Source: Astrothelium macrocarpum
Taxonomy: Eukaryota > Ascomycota > Dothideomycetes > Trypetheliales > Trypetheliaceae
NCBI GenBank assembly: GCA_021030915.1
Contig: JAGEMR010000062.1
Span: 105,741-169,740, forward strand
DNA: 64,000 nt
Reading direction: 5' to 3'
The position numbers and the translations under genes are program-made. Numbering within the stretch: position 1 is the first letter of the stretch; each line of letters begins with the position of its first letter. The notes beneath the pieces were generated by a model that had not been told where the DNA came from, ran no database searches, and saw only the letters and a program-made list of their open reading frames with translations. This document shows, piece by piece, positions 20,462 through 31,374 of this stretch.

Positions 20462-21413
20462 AGCTTAGAAGGGTTGGAAGGTGTTTGGAAGACATTGGGG
20501 ATTGACGGTGAGAATTGGGCGTCATTTTGAAATTGAATGGCGGGCGATTGGGCCTCGGGCGGAGATGTGCGGTCTCGCTGTCGGCAATCCTCCGGTCCCT
20601 GCAGGAAGATCTGACATCCAGCATGACATTGCTTACGCCTTGCTGAGTCCGCATTCCAAATGTTGTGAGAGAAGTGGACGAATTGTGTTATTTGGACACG
20701 AGGATGTTGAAGCTTTTAAAACAAGATGACAAGTGAGGTACTCCTCGAGTTCCATCTCTGAAAGTATTTCGGCCCTGCGAGAAAACGTGATCAAAATAGA
20801 AGTGGTTCCTTTCTCTTGCTTTTTCGTGGTTTTGCTTGTTTATTTTTTCTTTTCTTTTCTCCTTTTAAGAATTTTGACAACTTCATAAAATGATGCGACC
20901 CGCATGACACCAGTGCGCGATCTCGAGAAGCGAGACGATATTTAGGATAGAAATTCTGAAGAACCTGTGAATAGTGTAGGAAATGAGTTTGCATGCTCTC
21001 GAACCTAGTCTTAGCCTTCCCCTTTGGTTCCGGACTGTTTTTTTATTGCACCCTTCTAGAACTATTCATAGTATAGTATGCATCGCGCCAAGATCAAGCA
21101 TGATGAGTGTGCTAAATCAAGATGTTTGTAACCTATTCTAATTGGAATACTGCGAGGCTTTTCCACAGTTTCTCATCTCATATTGTTTTTTTTTTTCTCG
21201 AACTGCCTTTATTTTAAATATCAAACTCTAAAACCCAAATATAGGTCGGTTGTCAGAAGTCTAACAAAAACACATAGCAAACCTGACGACACCCATAAAC
21301 TAGGAGCGTTGGGTAACCTCCTTCAGCCATCATTCTATGTTCCTTGTGGGTAATCGCTATCTTTGGCGGTTCCGAAACCCGCTTAACTACTACTGTTTAG
21401 ATCATCCATAGAT
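20462..21413. other. intergenic, divergent promoters
   Basis: Promoter region for RIB1 and the SET-domain gene. It has pyrimidine runs (TTTTCTTTTCTTTTCTCC near 20847-20864 and a T13 tract near 21188). No gene was supported. Confidence 0.4.
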
Positions 21414-23045
21414 ATGGCACTCTCCTTTCATCAATTCATGGATGTTCTTGGCAAAATACATACCAGCAAGCTTTTGAACCACGGTTCCACTGACAGCAAA
21501 GTTGGCCCAAAGGAAAATAAAGGAGCGTCATCCACCGAACGGAACAAGCAAGAACCGCCAGATACACATCTCACAATGGATGAAGACTCCAGTCATATGC
21601 AACTCTCGGTACATCCATCAGCAGAAACACTCTATACTCTGCAGGAATCGAAAGGAAAAGGCAAGGGCCTATTCGCCATTAAATCGATCACTTGCGGCAC
21701 GCGCATCATTGTTGAGTCGCCACTTATCCGTCTGCAAGGGACATCTCATACTAGCCATGACGTTGAAAGGGCTTTCAACCAGCTTTCAACGCGCTCCCAA
21801 CAGTCCTTTCTGAATCTAGCATCATGCCACAACTCTGATCCACGCGCGTGGGCTGATGGTACGTCGCCTGAGCCTCACTGTGCAGCAGCTAGCCCTGAGC
21901 GCTCAATCTATACCATCTACCAAACAAACTGTGTGGACATCTCGAGTTACAGTGGCTCCGAAGGTGCGGTCTTTGAGACGGCAAGTAGAATCAACCATAG
22001 CTGTGTGCCAAACTGCTGTTATACTTGGAATCCGGAATCGCGAGTCCAAACGATCCACGCAGTCCGGGACTTTGATAAAGGAGAGGAGCTTTCCATAGCA
22101 TACTGCAGTCTGATCAGGGGTACGACCGAGAGACAAGAGAGTTTGATGGGCTATGGTTTTGTTTGCTGCTGCGAGGCCTGCGAAGATGTAGAAGTGGTAG
22201 GCACCATTTGCCTGGGGATTTTTGCGAAAATTTCGGCGCTGAGATTGCACTGAGGGTCTCCCGGAGTCGAGAAGTTGCTGATCAAAATAAAGCAGGAAAA
22301 TGTAGCGAATTCGAATGAGACGAGTGACTTCCGCCGAAACCGTATTGCTGAGCTTCAGAATCTCCTCGATCAGTACGACAATGTGCCTTGCACTGATTCA
22401 CGATCTCACACGCCTCATGCCATAGAAATGGCTGTAGAAATCTGCCTTCTGCTGGAGAAAGAAGGACTTGTCGATTTGCATCTCTCTTCAGCGTAAGAGT
22501 TCTCTGATCGAGCTTTGTTTAGAGTCGAGCTCGTCGAAAAGCATTGTCGATTGACTTTGAGGTAGCTACCATCGTCTCGCAAGGCTCCATGTCAAAGCCG
22601 ATGAATACCAAGCAGCTTTCGCAGTGGCCCAGAAGTCGGTCAAAATCCAAGTCAACTGCGTAGGATCGGAACATTATTCTGTTGCGCCTTTGATTGAGCT
22701 TGTCAAAGAGATCAAGAACTTGGTAGACGATGACGAGCGGCCCGAACAGTTAGTAAAAGAACCGCAAGGTCATGGTGAGTGAATGGGTTAGAGAAATTCC
22801 GAAGGCCTTCCAACGGAGAGAGGTTGGCTTCAATCTTTGGGAAACCTTCGAGTCGGGTGCGCGACCATTGCATGCTTTGAGAAGACAATCGGCAAGACAA
22901 TGAACAACGACTCTGAATATCGCTTCTGCTCACTAACTCAACAGGGTCATATCCAAAGATGATGCAGACAGTGTTTCAGGAATACATTCGCTTACTGGCT
23001 AGAATAGAACAGAGAAATGAGATCAGATGCATGTATTTTTACTGA
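21414..23045 (+). CDS. SET-domain protein (SMYD-like lysine methyltransferase type)
   Basis: Modelled with four exons: 21414-22196, 22296-22492, 22566-22774 and 22945-23045, giving 429 residues. Introns are 99, 73 and 170 nt. The first contains the in-frame TGA at 22251, and the last has a CACTAAC branch. The SET core contains INHSCVPNC (cofactor and active-site Asn-His motif) and DKGEELSIAYC. A post-SET cysteine cluster follows (FVCCCEACED). The C-terminal half is helical (LARLHVKADEYQAAFAVAQ), like the SMYD TPR-type tail. No MYND zinc finger splits the SET domain, as in many fungal members. Such proteins methylate lysines, but substrates vary and some are inactive. If the last intron is retained, the protein ends at 22782 with a shorter tail. 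Confidence 0.75.
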
Positions 23046-23651
23046 TATCATTTCTCTATTGAAGAGATACCATAGTGCAGGTTAGGGATATCAGCCTCGC
23101 ACCATGGCGGTATCACTGAACATGTCCAAGTAATCTCGATGGTTGCCTAGATCCTTCAGGCCTCAAGTTCTAATGCCATGGGTCAATAGTCAGCGTCAGC
23201 CAAGCGTACCAGCCTTAGTGGCAGCTTTGTCATGGGTAGTAGAGCTGCAGGCTGCGTCCGGGCTTTCCGCATTTGAGACTTGAGATCTGAAATCATATGG
23301 CTCATACGCTGCTGTCATTCGACCGGCCAGCCCAGCTTTCATATTAGATGCTTCTGATGCCTTAGAAAGAATGGCCCAGGACCATTTATGCGCTGCTCGT
23401 GTTTGCATGCGGAAACAATGGGAGATAGATGCAATATTACATAACATCTGATTCAGCTTTACCCCACGTGCACGGGCTGCTTTGTGGAGAAGAAACGCGA
23501 TCTCCAGGGGTTTTACGTCACGCTTCTGCAATCATAACCAAGCTATTACCATCAACCTTCCAACTACCTTTCCAAGCTTGCTTCCGGCCACTCACCCTCT
23601 CTCGTTTCACTTGATACTCTCATATACCTTAGATTGTCTTCCTGTATCACA
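23046..23651. other. intergenic
   Basis: Between two co-oriented genes. It includes the 3' flank of the SET gene and the CT-rich promoter end (CACCCTCTCTCG near 23591) of the LEA-like gene. No other gene was supported. Confidence 0.4.
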
Positions 23652-24209
23652 ATGGCAGCTCGTGGTGGCAGCAGAGTGTTCCTATACACTGGTCTTGCTA
23701 CTGCTGGAAGCGTTGGCTATTATCTTTACCAATCCGGAGGCGACCCAAAGGTTGCGCAGCACCAAGCAGAGCGTATACAACACATTGCATTTACATATCA
23801 GGATTCTTCTTACACAGTCTAGATGATGCTGCACGTGTCTCCTCAGCCATCAAGGGAGATCTTCCTGGCAAAGAGAAGGAAGTCAAGACTGAAGGCAAGC
23901 TCCTTGGTGCTGAAGCCGGCGCCAAGGTGGATCAGACTGTATGCATATCCATTATCGCAATGATATTCTCTAGAAGGCTATCGGCTAAATCCTGCACATA
24001 AGATCAATTCAGCAAAACAAGAATTAAACAAGGTCGACTCTAAGCTTGACGTTTACCGCAAAGACGCCGAAAAGAAGGTTGAACAGTATAGCAAGGATGC
24101 AAGGGAATCAGCAAATTCCGCAGTCAATGCGTTTGACAAAACTGTTGAGGATAAGGCAGCAAAGGCAAAGAGTGGTTTGAGTAGTTGGTTTGGTGGCGGA
24201 AGCAAGTAA
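23652..24209 (+). CDS. LEA-like, membrane-anchored small protein (calcofluor-hypersensitive type)
   Basis: Three exons, 23652-23772, 23823-23938 and 24003-24209, encode 147 residues. Introns are 50 and 64 nt, the second with a GCTAAAT branch. The N-terminus (FLYTGLATAGSVGYYLY) is one hydrophobic segment after a short basic leader and could anchor the protein in a mitochondrial or other membrane. The remainder is hydrophilic, with 11-mer-like Lys/Glu/Ala/Asp repeats typical of late-embryogenesis-abundant helices (KDAEKKVEQYSKDARESANS). It ends GLSSWFGGSK. The layout matches a common ascomycete family annotated as calcofluor white hypersensitive or LEA-like protein. The biochemical role is not established, and stress protection or membrane organisation is inference. 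Confidence 0.75.
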
Positions 24210-24445
24210 TTAGGTGGATTGTGTATACCTGGTATGTAAAAAAATAAGCACAAGTGGAGACTGGGAGACAACAAAAGAACAAGTACCATGAGGACACACT
24301 ACTTGTTTGCCTAATGTGGATCAATTCAATCAAAACTGCAACTATAGTATTTTAGTCCGCCAGGTCCCGCCAGTCTTTTGATACCTTATTAAGACTTCGA
24401 AAGGGCGTCTGACCACTCTGGGCTTGGTCAGGTATGTATATGTTT

Positions 24446-26062
24446 TTAATCAATTGATTCCAAGTAGTCCAAGATGGGCATTTTCAACAGGCTTCCGAAC
24501 CCTTCAAGGTCAAAGTTTCGAGGCAACTTTGTGACCGTCCCTTCCTCACTCACAATGCAGTCCTTCTCTCCTTCTCCCAAAGGCTCTTCTCTGTTCAGTA
24601 CCCAGATATTCTTCGCTACTCTAAAACCCAATTGCTTTTCTGGCCACATTGCCTCTCTACCTCGCTCCAAGATTTCCTTGTCCCAAAAATCGTCCGTGAA
24701 GAGCTTCTCCACAAAAGTCTGGTCAACTCTCCACTCCATGTAATATCCGTCTCCCTCGGTAGACAGCACCTCCTTTGAACGACAAGGGATTTTGCTTGTG
24801 AGCTCATTTTCCTTTCTTTTTAAAGGCCACGGAGTAAGAGTTATAACCTGAATTTCTTGCCGGCTGTGGTTCAAGAACTTGACCCTCTCCTTCAGTTGCG
24901 GACATCCACCAAACGTCCATGCTTCCCAATCATGTCCCGCTTCCGCCAGTAACCCATCCTCAAAAAAGTATTCATAGGGTGCGTCATTATCCAGCACTGA
25001 TCCATGGGCTGCGTGCGCCACCTCATGCACTAACACGACTGCCCAAAAGAGTACTGTCGTTTGCGCAGACGCCAAATCCGTCGTGGTCTCCTCCCATCCT
25101 GGCTGCGTCTCGTCATCGCCCTCTTCATTCGGCAATCCATAGTGTCCTCTTGCTCGTGCACATTCCCGGACATCTTCCACCATCCGCCTATTCAAGCACA
25201 GAGCAAAATCCGCCCCGTACTTGTACCACAACTCTTTCACCGGATCTTCCTTCTTGGCATCTTCCTTCTCATCCCAAGTCTCCTCGACCCAGGTCCCATA
25301 CGTTTCCTCTTCATCTTTCTTGTCTCGTTTTTTCTCATCCCCCTCTCTCGCGTCGCCCTTTTTCTCTACATCCACTTGCTCCTCATCGTCCTTCTCCTGG
25401 GGCCGCGGGCAACACATCCCGTGCAAGTCAATCTCTTTAGCTCTGGCTTGATCCTCCGTGGAGAATTGCGGCAGGAATTTCACAATCCCAGCGAGCTTCT
25501 CTAATCTAGCATGCGTGGCAAGGACCTCTTTGCGGGAGAGCACGTATGATTTACGGACGTAGCTCCCTGTCTCTTCGCCTTCCTGCGCGTGGGTCGCGTC
25601 GCCGAAGAAAATCGCGTGCCAGAAGGGCAGTAGCGGCGCAGAGGTCAACAGCCGGGATGCGAGGCGCAAAACAGGACGCAGGTATGGGTAGTGACCTTTG
25701 CAGGAGGGGTGCGAGAAGTTCTGCTCCGCAAATATGGGATGGATGGCGTTCGTGAGGGTGGACGTGAGAAGGGGATGGTCGCACGTAAGGCCATTGTGGG
25801 CGAAGAAAGGGAGGGCGTCTAGATCGCAAAAGTGGTGAGACTTGGTGCGCTTCCATGGGTCGGGATTGATCCAATAGCTTGTTCTAAGTGCTTTGCTGGT
25901 GGAGTTGGCACGCTTGTAGCGCTTTTCTTGGTCAAGAAGAGTTGGAGCAAAACGGTAAAGAGGACGTTCACGTTGGTTCGACGTAGTGGATGACTCAGTA
26001 ACGGCACAAAGTGATAGATGTTCCATGGAGGAGACGTTTTGGTGAAAGTTTACACTGGGCAT
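24446..26062 (-). CDS. uncharacterised protein with HExxH zincin-like motif
   Basis: A 538-residue single-exon gene. The frame extends to a TTG at 26098, but the first ATG is at 26062. Residues 336-354 form a hydrophobic stretch ending in the metallopeptidase-type HEVAH (346-350). A downstream acidic block LLAEAGHDWE (Glu374, His377, Glu380) could supply a third metal ligand, as in gluzincins or SprT-like enzymes. A Lys/Glu/Asp-rich charged insert (about residues 221-275) and another acidic patch (about 310-325) precede it. The N-terminal 200 residues contain several Cys/His but no recognised domain. There is no signal peptide, so it is probably intracellular. Peptidase activity is inferred from a motif that also arises by chance. 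I do not recognise the family. Confidence 0.65.
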   Translation of the reverse strand: MPSVNFHQNVSSMEHLSLCAVTESSTTSNQRERPLYRFAPTLLDQEKRYKRANSTSKALRTSYWINPDPWKRTKSHHFCDLDALPFFAHNGLTCDHPLLTSTLTNAIHPIFAEQNFSHPSCKGHYPYLRPVLRLASRLLTSAPLLPFWHAIFFGDATHAQEGEETGSYVRKSYVLSRKEVLATHARLEKLAGIVKFLPQFSTEDQARAKEIDLHGMCCPRPQEKDDEEQVDVEKKGDAREGDEKKRDKKDEEETYGTWVEETWDEKEDAKKEDPVKELWYKYGADFALCLNRRMVEDVRECARARGHYGLPNEEGDDETQPGWEETTTDLASAQTTVLFWAVVLVHEVAHAAHGSVLDNDAPYEYFFEDGLLAEAGHDWEAWTFGGCPQLKERVKFLNHSRQEIQVITLTPWPLKRKENELTSKIPCRSKEVLSTEGDGYYMEWRVDQTFVEKLFTDDFWDKEILERGREAMWPEKQLGFRVAKNIWVLNREEPLGEGEKDCIVSEEGTVTKLPRNFDLEGFGSLLKMPILDYLESID

Positions 26063-26650
26063 GTCGATTGAATGACAGTCGGTACCTGCTTGGGACAAAG
26101 GCTTAAGAGAATGTTGATTGAGGATGTACGAATCAATCTGGCAAGATGGTTTGATTGCCGAAGTCGTAAGTAAAGTAGCAAGAAAGGCACAAAAACTGAA
26201 GACACTGACGAGAAATTCTAGGGCGAATTATAGCAGCATCGAGTAGGCAGATCTTAAATGCACAAAAATGGAACGCCCCCAATGAAAAAATTAAGATATT
26301 GGAAATTTGCCTAGATGAATATGATGTATTACAAACTATGGTGACTTATGAGGACTGTGGTGAATTGCGAGGACTATGATGGTTTAACGACTACCTGGTA
26401 TCTTTTGAGGACTTGAGAGTGGTCTCAAAGTCACACAATGTCGAAAATCAACAAAGAGGCTGAATAAAGACAAACCGAGGAGCGAGGGGGAGTGCCTATG
26501 GTCGAGTAAGACCATCATTCATTGGCCCAAATCTCCACAAACTTTCTTCTTTACCACAATTCTGGTAGATAGAATTGTCAGCAATGTAATGCAATATATC
26601 GCTTCTTCAGGACAAACTCCACGCTATGACTTTCACCTACCACTCAGTAC
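26063..26650. other. intergenic
   Basis: Promoter side of the HExxH gene and the 3' flank of the dipeptidase gene. Both are on the minus strand. No feature was recognised. Confidence 0.4.
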
Positions 26651-28181
26651 TCACGCCCCTTTCATTGGTTCCTCCGCTACATAATGCAAGTACGCTCCTA
26701 ACAGCTTGATCCCCTCAATGTAGTTCTTCCGATCCAGCTTCTCATTGATACTATGCGCCGCATCCGTACTACTTCCCATCGGCAACAACAGCACATTCTT
26801 CCCCGTCGCCTGCTCAAACGTCAGCGTCACAGGAATGCTCCCTCCTTCCCTCGTCAAATCCGGCTTCACCCCCCAGACATGCTCCACCGCCTTCGCAGCC
26901 GCCGTGAAATTCCAATGCTTCGGGCTCGCCACCCACCACTTTCCCGCATGCATTAGCTTCGCGCTGCAGCTGTTCTTGGAGCCCAGCGACGCAAACACCT
27001 TGTCGATGTGCGCAAATACCGCCTGATTCACGGCGTCGGTCTCCATGTCGGGCACGGTGCGGATGCTGAATTTGCCTGTCACCTTCGCGGGGATCACAGT
27101 CTTGGCCCCCGGCGCAGAGAAGGCGCCTTCGACGCCATGTAGAGACAGTGATGGGTACCGCCAGCGGCCCATGAGGGTGCGCTCTTTGTCGTCGAAGATG
27201 GACGTTTGGCTGCCGAGGGACTCGTATAGATTGTCCATGGTGAAGGCGATGCCGCCGTAGAGTTCTTTTTCCTCGGCCGTGAGCGGCGCAACTTGTTCCT
27301 TGATGCCTGGAATGAGAATGGTGCCGTCTTTGTCAACAAGGCTCGCCATGACGCGAACGAGGTCCGTCATGGGCTCCTGCGCGGTGCCGCCGAAGACGCC
27401 GCTGTGTAGATCTTGGCCGGGCCCGCGCACTTCGATGCTGTAGTAGTTGCAGCCGCGGAGGCCATACGTAAGGCAGGGCTTCTCTGTGCCGAGCCAATAG
27501 TTGTCGGAGATGCAGACGGCGTCAGCGTCAGCGAAGAATTTGTTGGCTTCGGCGTAGACGAAGTCGTCCAGGCCTTCTGAGCCGTATTCCTCCATGCCTT
27601 CGAAACACATGAGGAGGTTCACGGGGAAGTCGATGCCGGCTTTTTTGTGGGCTTCTATCGCATTCAGCCATCCTAAGACAGGTCCTTTGTCGTCGGTGCT
27701 ACCGCGGCCATACATCCGACCTTTTGGGTCTATGGTAAGTTCGAAAGGTGTGGTAGCCCAGCCGTCTTCCTTCAATGCAGGTTGCACATCGTAGTGGCCA
27801 TAAACTAGTATTGTTCGCTTCTTGGAGTCGTTTCCGTATCGGGCAATGACTACAGGAGGAAGGTCGAGGTGTTCTTTGTGTGGTTGCTTGCCAAGTTCTC
27901 GTAGTTGGACTTCTGCGCCGAGATTCTCGAGCTCAGAAGCAAGAAACTTGCCCATCTAAATCTTGAGTAATCAGTGGTGTTTCTTTGGGTTATTTCGAAG
28001 GCTTTGAAAAAAGGATCAGGATATGAAAACGTCCAGACAAGAGTTATACCTTGACAACATCCCCTCTCCTCTCCTCGTCAGCTGAGACAGACGGTATTGC
28101 AACCGCTTTTCTCAATTTATCAATGAAGTTCTCCGATAGGGCATCCACCTGCTTGAAGTAAGAGTCAAGCTGTGGTGCCAT
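26651..28181 (-). CDS. DUG1: Cys-Gly metallodipeptidase (M20 family, DUG1-like)
   Basis: Zinc- or manganese-dependent dipeptidase of the M20 family that splits Cys-Gly during glutathione breakdown. It is orthologous in layout to yeast Dug1 and animal CNDP2. Exons 28181-28050 and 27955-26651 give 478 residues, close to yeast Dug1 (about 480). The 94-nt intron begins GTATAA and the frame is kept. Metal-site motifs are present in order: GHYDVQPA (His98), STDDKGP (bridging Asp132), FEGMEEYGSEG (Glu166/Glu167), ISDNYW and AAHSINE (late His). The dimerisation/lid domain lies between. The gene frame is open upstream to an ATG at 28388, giving a 69-residue extension rich in Ser/Lys/Arg and lacking Asp and Glu. 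A mitochondrial isoform is therefore possible. Confidence 0.92.
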
Positions 28182-29403
28182 CTTCCCTGTTTTTGGGCTA
28201 TAGATATAGGGCCAGGAATTTGGATTCGAGTGCAGGGACCTTAATGTGATTGGAGAGCGTTTGCCAAAAGACACGAACGAAGATTTAACGTGCCCACGAC
28301 TTGAATATGTTTTCAAGTGTTTCGAGCAAGAGAAGGTGGAGAGATTGTTGCTCGAGAACTTGTAGATGGGGAAAGAAGGGCGGGGCATTGGTGATGGATG
28401 ATGCTGCTTTTGCTCTCCGCCTTATTGCATGCCGCCTAAACTAGTCGGCGCCGAATAGGAATTGTTTAAACTCCTCGAGCAAGGATTTTGATGCAAATCC
28501 AAATAGAGCGAGAATGGTATCTTCCAGCATCGCATATTTTCATCCCATTCATCACAACAGTGATGTGGAAAATCGTACTTACTATATAGTAATGTTCCAA
28601 GACTTTTATGAATTCTTATGCTATTTGATGTATGTAAATTTTCACAAGTTTTCATGAATTCTTATGAATATTATGAAATAGTAATTACTATTTTTTCATT
28701 ACTATTTTCTCATTACTATTTTCACGGCTTTCTGGTGCCTTCAGTCCGCCGTTGCATATTGAAATGCAGCGATGAAAAATGCCAATCATGCATGTCCAGT
28801 TATATGAATTTCTCAATGTCTAAAGTAGCCCAGCTCAAGTTTCCACAATATGTTCGGACCTTCTCGAGGCCACAAACCGATTGACAATCCATGGGAGTGT
28901 CTATCTATAATCACAGCACTATCACCATACCGAAACATACCTGCTGCGTTTCCATTACTGATTAGACGAGCCACAAATTGATACAAACAAGAAACACAAT
29001 CCAAGCTAACCAGTCAGACTTTGGTGTTCGCACTTTAGTTATCCACCGCATTCATGACGGATACATACATGTGCTGAATAAATACTTAAAATTGTATACG
29101 AAAATTGAGATTCGTTTGGACGCTGCCGTGATATAGCTGTATATATGCAGCCGACTGCGGCGACGCTAAAATTGCTGTGCATGCCGCAACTCCTACTTGT
29201 TCTCTAGAACTGTTATCGCTTAGCTACATCAAAGAATGAAATGTGAACGCTTTGTATTAAAAATGTTCCAGGGATTCTATTTTATCAAATCCACAAGCCC
29301 CATGGTATCGTATCCCAGAAGGACCTAATTCCCACGACGCTAATCAAACGATCATGAAGAATGCGCTCAAAAAAGTTCCATCACTTTCATACAATTCCCA
29401 GCA
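28182..29403. other. intergenic
   Basis: Leader of DUG1 (including the alternative upstream ATG at 28388), then AT-rich sequence to the next gene. At 28681-28724 an ATTACTATTTT motif occurs three times in tandem. Short frames with TTG or ATG starts do not look coding. Confidence 0.4.
28681..28724. repeat. short AT-rich tandem repeat
   Basis: Three near-perfect copies of CATTACTATTTTC-like units follow each other here. They are likely replication slippage products in noncoding DNA. Confidence 0.5.
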
Positions 29404-31374
29404 TCAAGCCTTCTCCTTCCCCTTCCCTTTCTCATCCCCATGAAAACTCTCCACAACCCCCGACACAACCCCCCTCCCCTCCTCTCTCGGCCCTCCTTCC
29501 CCCTGTCCCCCTCCATTCCTCTTCCCTTCCTCTTTACTCCCAAACGCCTCCATCCCGTCCTCCGCCGGACATTCATCCACACCCTGCCAAACGTCCCCCC
29601 ACTCCTCTGTCGACGCAATCCCGCCGTCTCCCTCGCGGACTGTCGCTTTAATGTCGGACCAGTAGTCCAGATGGCGGAGGGCGCGGTCGGCGGCGTGGGC
29701 GGCGCGGAGTAGGGAGTCGATGTAGTGGCTTTCGGAGGGGGATTCCGGGCCAAGGGGTGCCGGGGAGGTTGGGGATTTGGGTTGGGGTGAGTTGGGAGGT
29801 TTGGGAGGCGTGGGTGAGGCGGGAGGCTGGGGAGAGGTGGTGGTGGAGTGTTGGGTGTTGCGGTGGTGGGAGGCGGAGGAGATGGCGTGGTTGAGAAGGG
29901 CGAGGAGGTGGCGGCGGGAGGATTGGAAGATGAGGAGAGTCATGATGTGCGGGATCTGGTGGGGTGAGATGGTGGTGAGTGGATTGAATGGTTGAGGAGA
30001 AGGGATGATATGGGTACTTACGTAGTCGGCGAGATAGTAAACTTCTTCTCCTCCATCTTGCAAAAATCTTTTCACGGCGCCAATCTTCTCTCGGTCAACT
30101 GCCGCCTTTTTCAATCTCTTCATCAATGATCCAATGTCTGGAATCTCCTCGTCATCTTCTTCGTCTTCATGTTGTGGAAATACTTGTCCAGTTGCACTCG
30201 TCTGCGCTAAACTCCCTGCTTCCCCTTTATCCTTTGCTGGATGAATTGTGAAATATTCTGAATTCAGCATATGTGCCTTGCGTGCCTCTCTCTTCCCTTC
30301 AGCTCCCATTTCGCCTCCAACTAAACTTCCATCTTGCCGATGCGCATGTTTTCTCCTTCGCATCCGAATCCACCGTCGCCGTCGAACAAATGAATGCCAC
30401 CATGGCTTTTGTGAGCCATGCCATCCATAGGATTTGTAGGGTGGTGTGCCAAAAGAGAAACTGTATTCCCAGCCTTCTTCATCAACATCGTGAGCCATGT
30501 CGACGTACCAGCTGGGCCAAGCCCATTCCCAGCAAGGATCAGGGACTTGGGCATTGGTAATATCGACGGGTGAGGGGCGGAGAAGAGGTTGCTGAGACTG
30601 CTTTCGCTGGGACGTTTTCGATTTCTTGGTGGAACCATTGATTTCGGGACTGGTTGTATTTCTATTGCGGGAAGGGTCTGAACTCGTTGAAGGCTTTCTT
30701 GTGGATTTTTGAGAGGCGTTATTCTGGTCGACCGGATCGCAGGTCTGCCACGCAGGAGGATCAAATTGAAGGAGGGAGTTGTGCGAGAAAAGAGGGATAC
30801 CGAAGAGAAAAGAACCCCGTTCATTTTCGTAGAGAATGTCAACAACAACATCTGCATCAGGCCCTCTCCCTGCTGCGCGTTTGCCCTTCACAAGCTGTGA
30901 AATTTGCTTCTTGCCTTGGGAAATTTGTTCTCGCCCACGTTGATATAAACGCTTGCTAGAACGGGAGGCTTGCCGATCTAAATCTGCTTGTGCGGACTCG
31001 GCAGAGAGAGACTGTCGTTCGGCAGCAGTGACGAACGTGCCAGTCTTAGAGCTCTCTGGTTTCGCTGAAGGCTCAGACTCGCGTCCCTCTTGGTACTTGG
31101 CGTACTTTCTCCTCGTAAGTTCGTGCTTCAATTGGCCTGCCGTCCGTTCTTTTAGCGATCCAGCAGTCCATTTCTTAGACAAGCGCAGAGCATCAATTTG
31201 TGGGCTATCAGTTTGCTCTTCCTCATCATCGGTAACATTGGCAGAGCGGTCTTGGGTCGCTTCGTCCTGGGGCTTGGTGTGATCTATGAGGTTTATTTGG
31301 TGATCGTATTTCTCTGCGGTGCCTTCGAAGGTTCTTGAGATGGAGTTGGTCAGAGAAGCACTGAGTATAGACAT
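29404..31374 (-). CDS. dysferlin-domain (Pex23/Mug65-like) protein
   Basis: Two exons, 31374-30022 and 29955-29404, encode 634 residues. The 66-nt intron (donor GTAAGTACCC, acceptor CCACCAG) contains no stop and is a multiple of three, so an unspliced message would simply add 22 residues. An N-terminal dysferlin half-domain lies at about residues 176-215 (VDILYENERGSFLFGIPLF, then FDPPAW). The C-terminal half-domain lies at about 282-340 (WEWAWPSWYVDM, GWEYSFSFG, WWHSFVRRRRWIR) with the Trp/Arg pattern of the fold. A Pro/Ser-rich stretch separates a helical region (MTLLIFQSSRRHLLALL) from an acidic Gly-rich tail. Relatives are S. pombe Mug65 and yeast Spo73/peroxin-30-type proteins, linked to membrane shaping. 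No transmembrane segment is obvious. Confidence 0.8.
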   Translation of the reverse strand: MSILSASLTNSISRTFEGTAEKYDHQINLIDHTKPQDEATQDRSANVTDDEEEQTDSPQIDALRLSKKWTAGSLKERTAGQLKHELTRRKYAKYQEGRESEPSAKPESSKTGTFVTAAERQSLSAESAQADLDRQASRSSKRLYQRGREQISQGKKQISQLVKGKRAAGRGPDADVVVDILYENERGSFLFGIPLFSHNSLLQFDPPAWQTCDPVDQNNASQKSTRKPSTSSDPSRNRNTTSPEINGSTKKSKTSQRKQSQQPLLRPSPVDITNAQVPDPCWEWAWPSWYVDMAHDVDEEGWEYSFSFGTPPYKSYGWHGSQKPWWHSFVRRRRWIRMRRRKHAHRQDGSLVGGEMGAEGKREARKAHMLNSEYFTIHPAKDKGEAGSLAQTSATGQVFPQHEDEEDDEEIPDIGSLMKRLKKAAVDREKIGAVKRFLQDGGEEVYYLADYVSTHIIPSPQPFNPLTTISPHQIPHIMTLLIFQSSRRHLLALLNHAISSASHHRNTQHSTTTSPQPPASPTPPKPPNSPQPKSPTSPAPLGPESPSESHYIDSLLRAAHAADRALRHLDYWSDIKATVREGDGGIASTEEWGDVWQGVDECPAEDGMEAFGSKEEGKRNGGGQGEGGPREEGRGVVSGVVESFHGDEKGKGKEKA

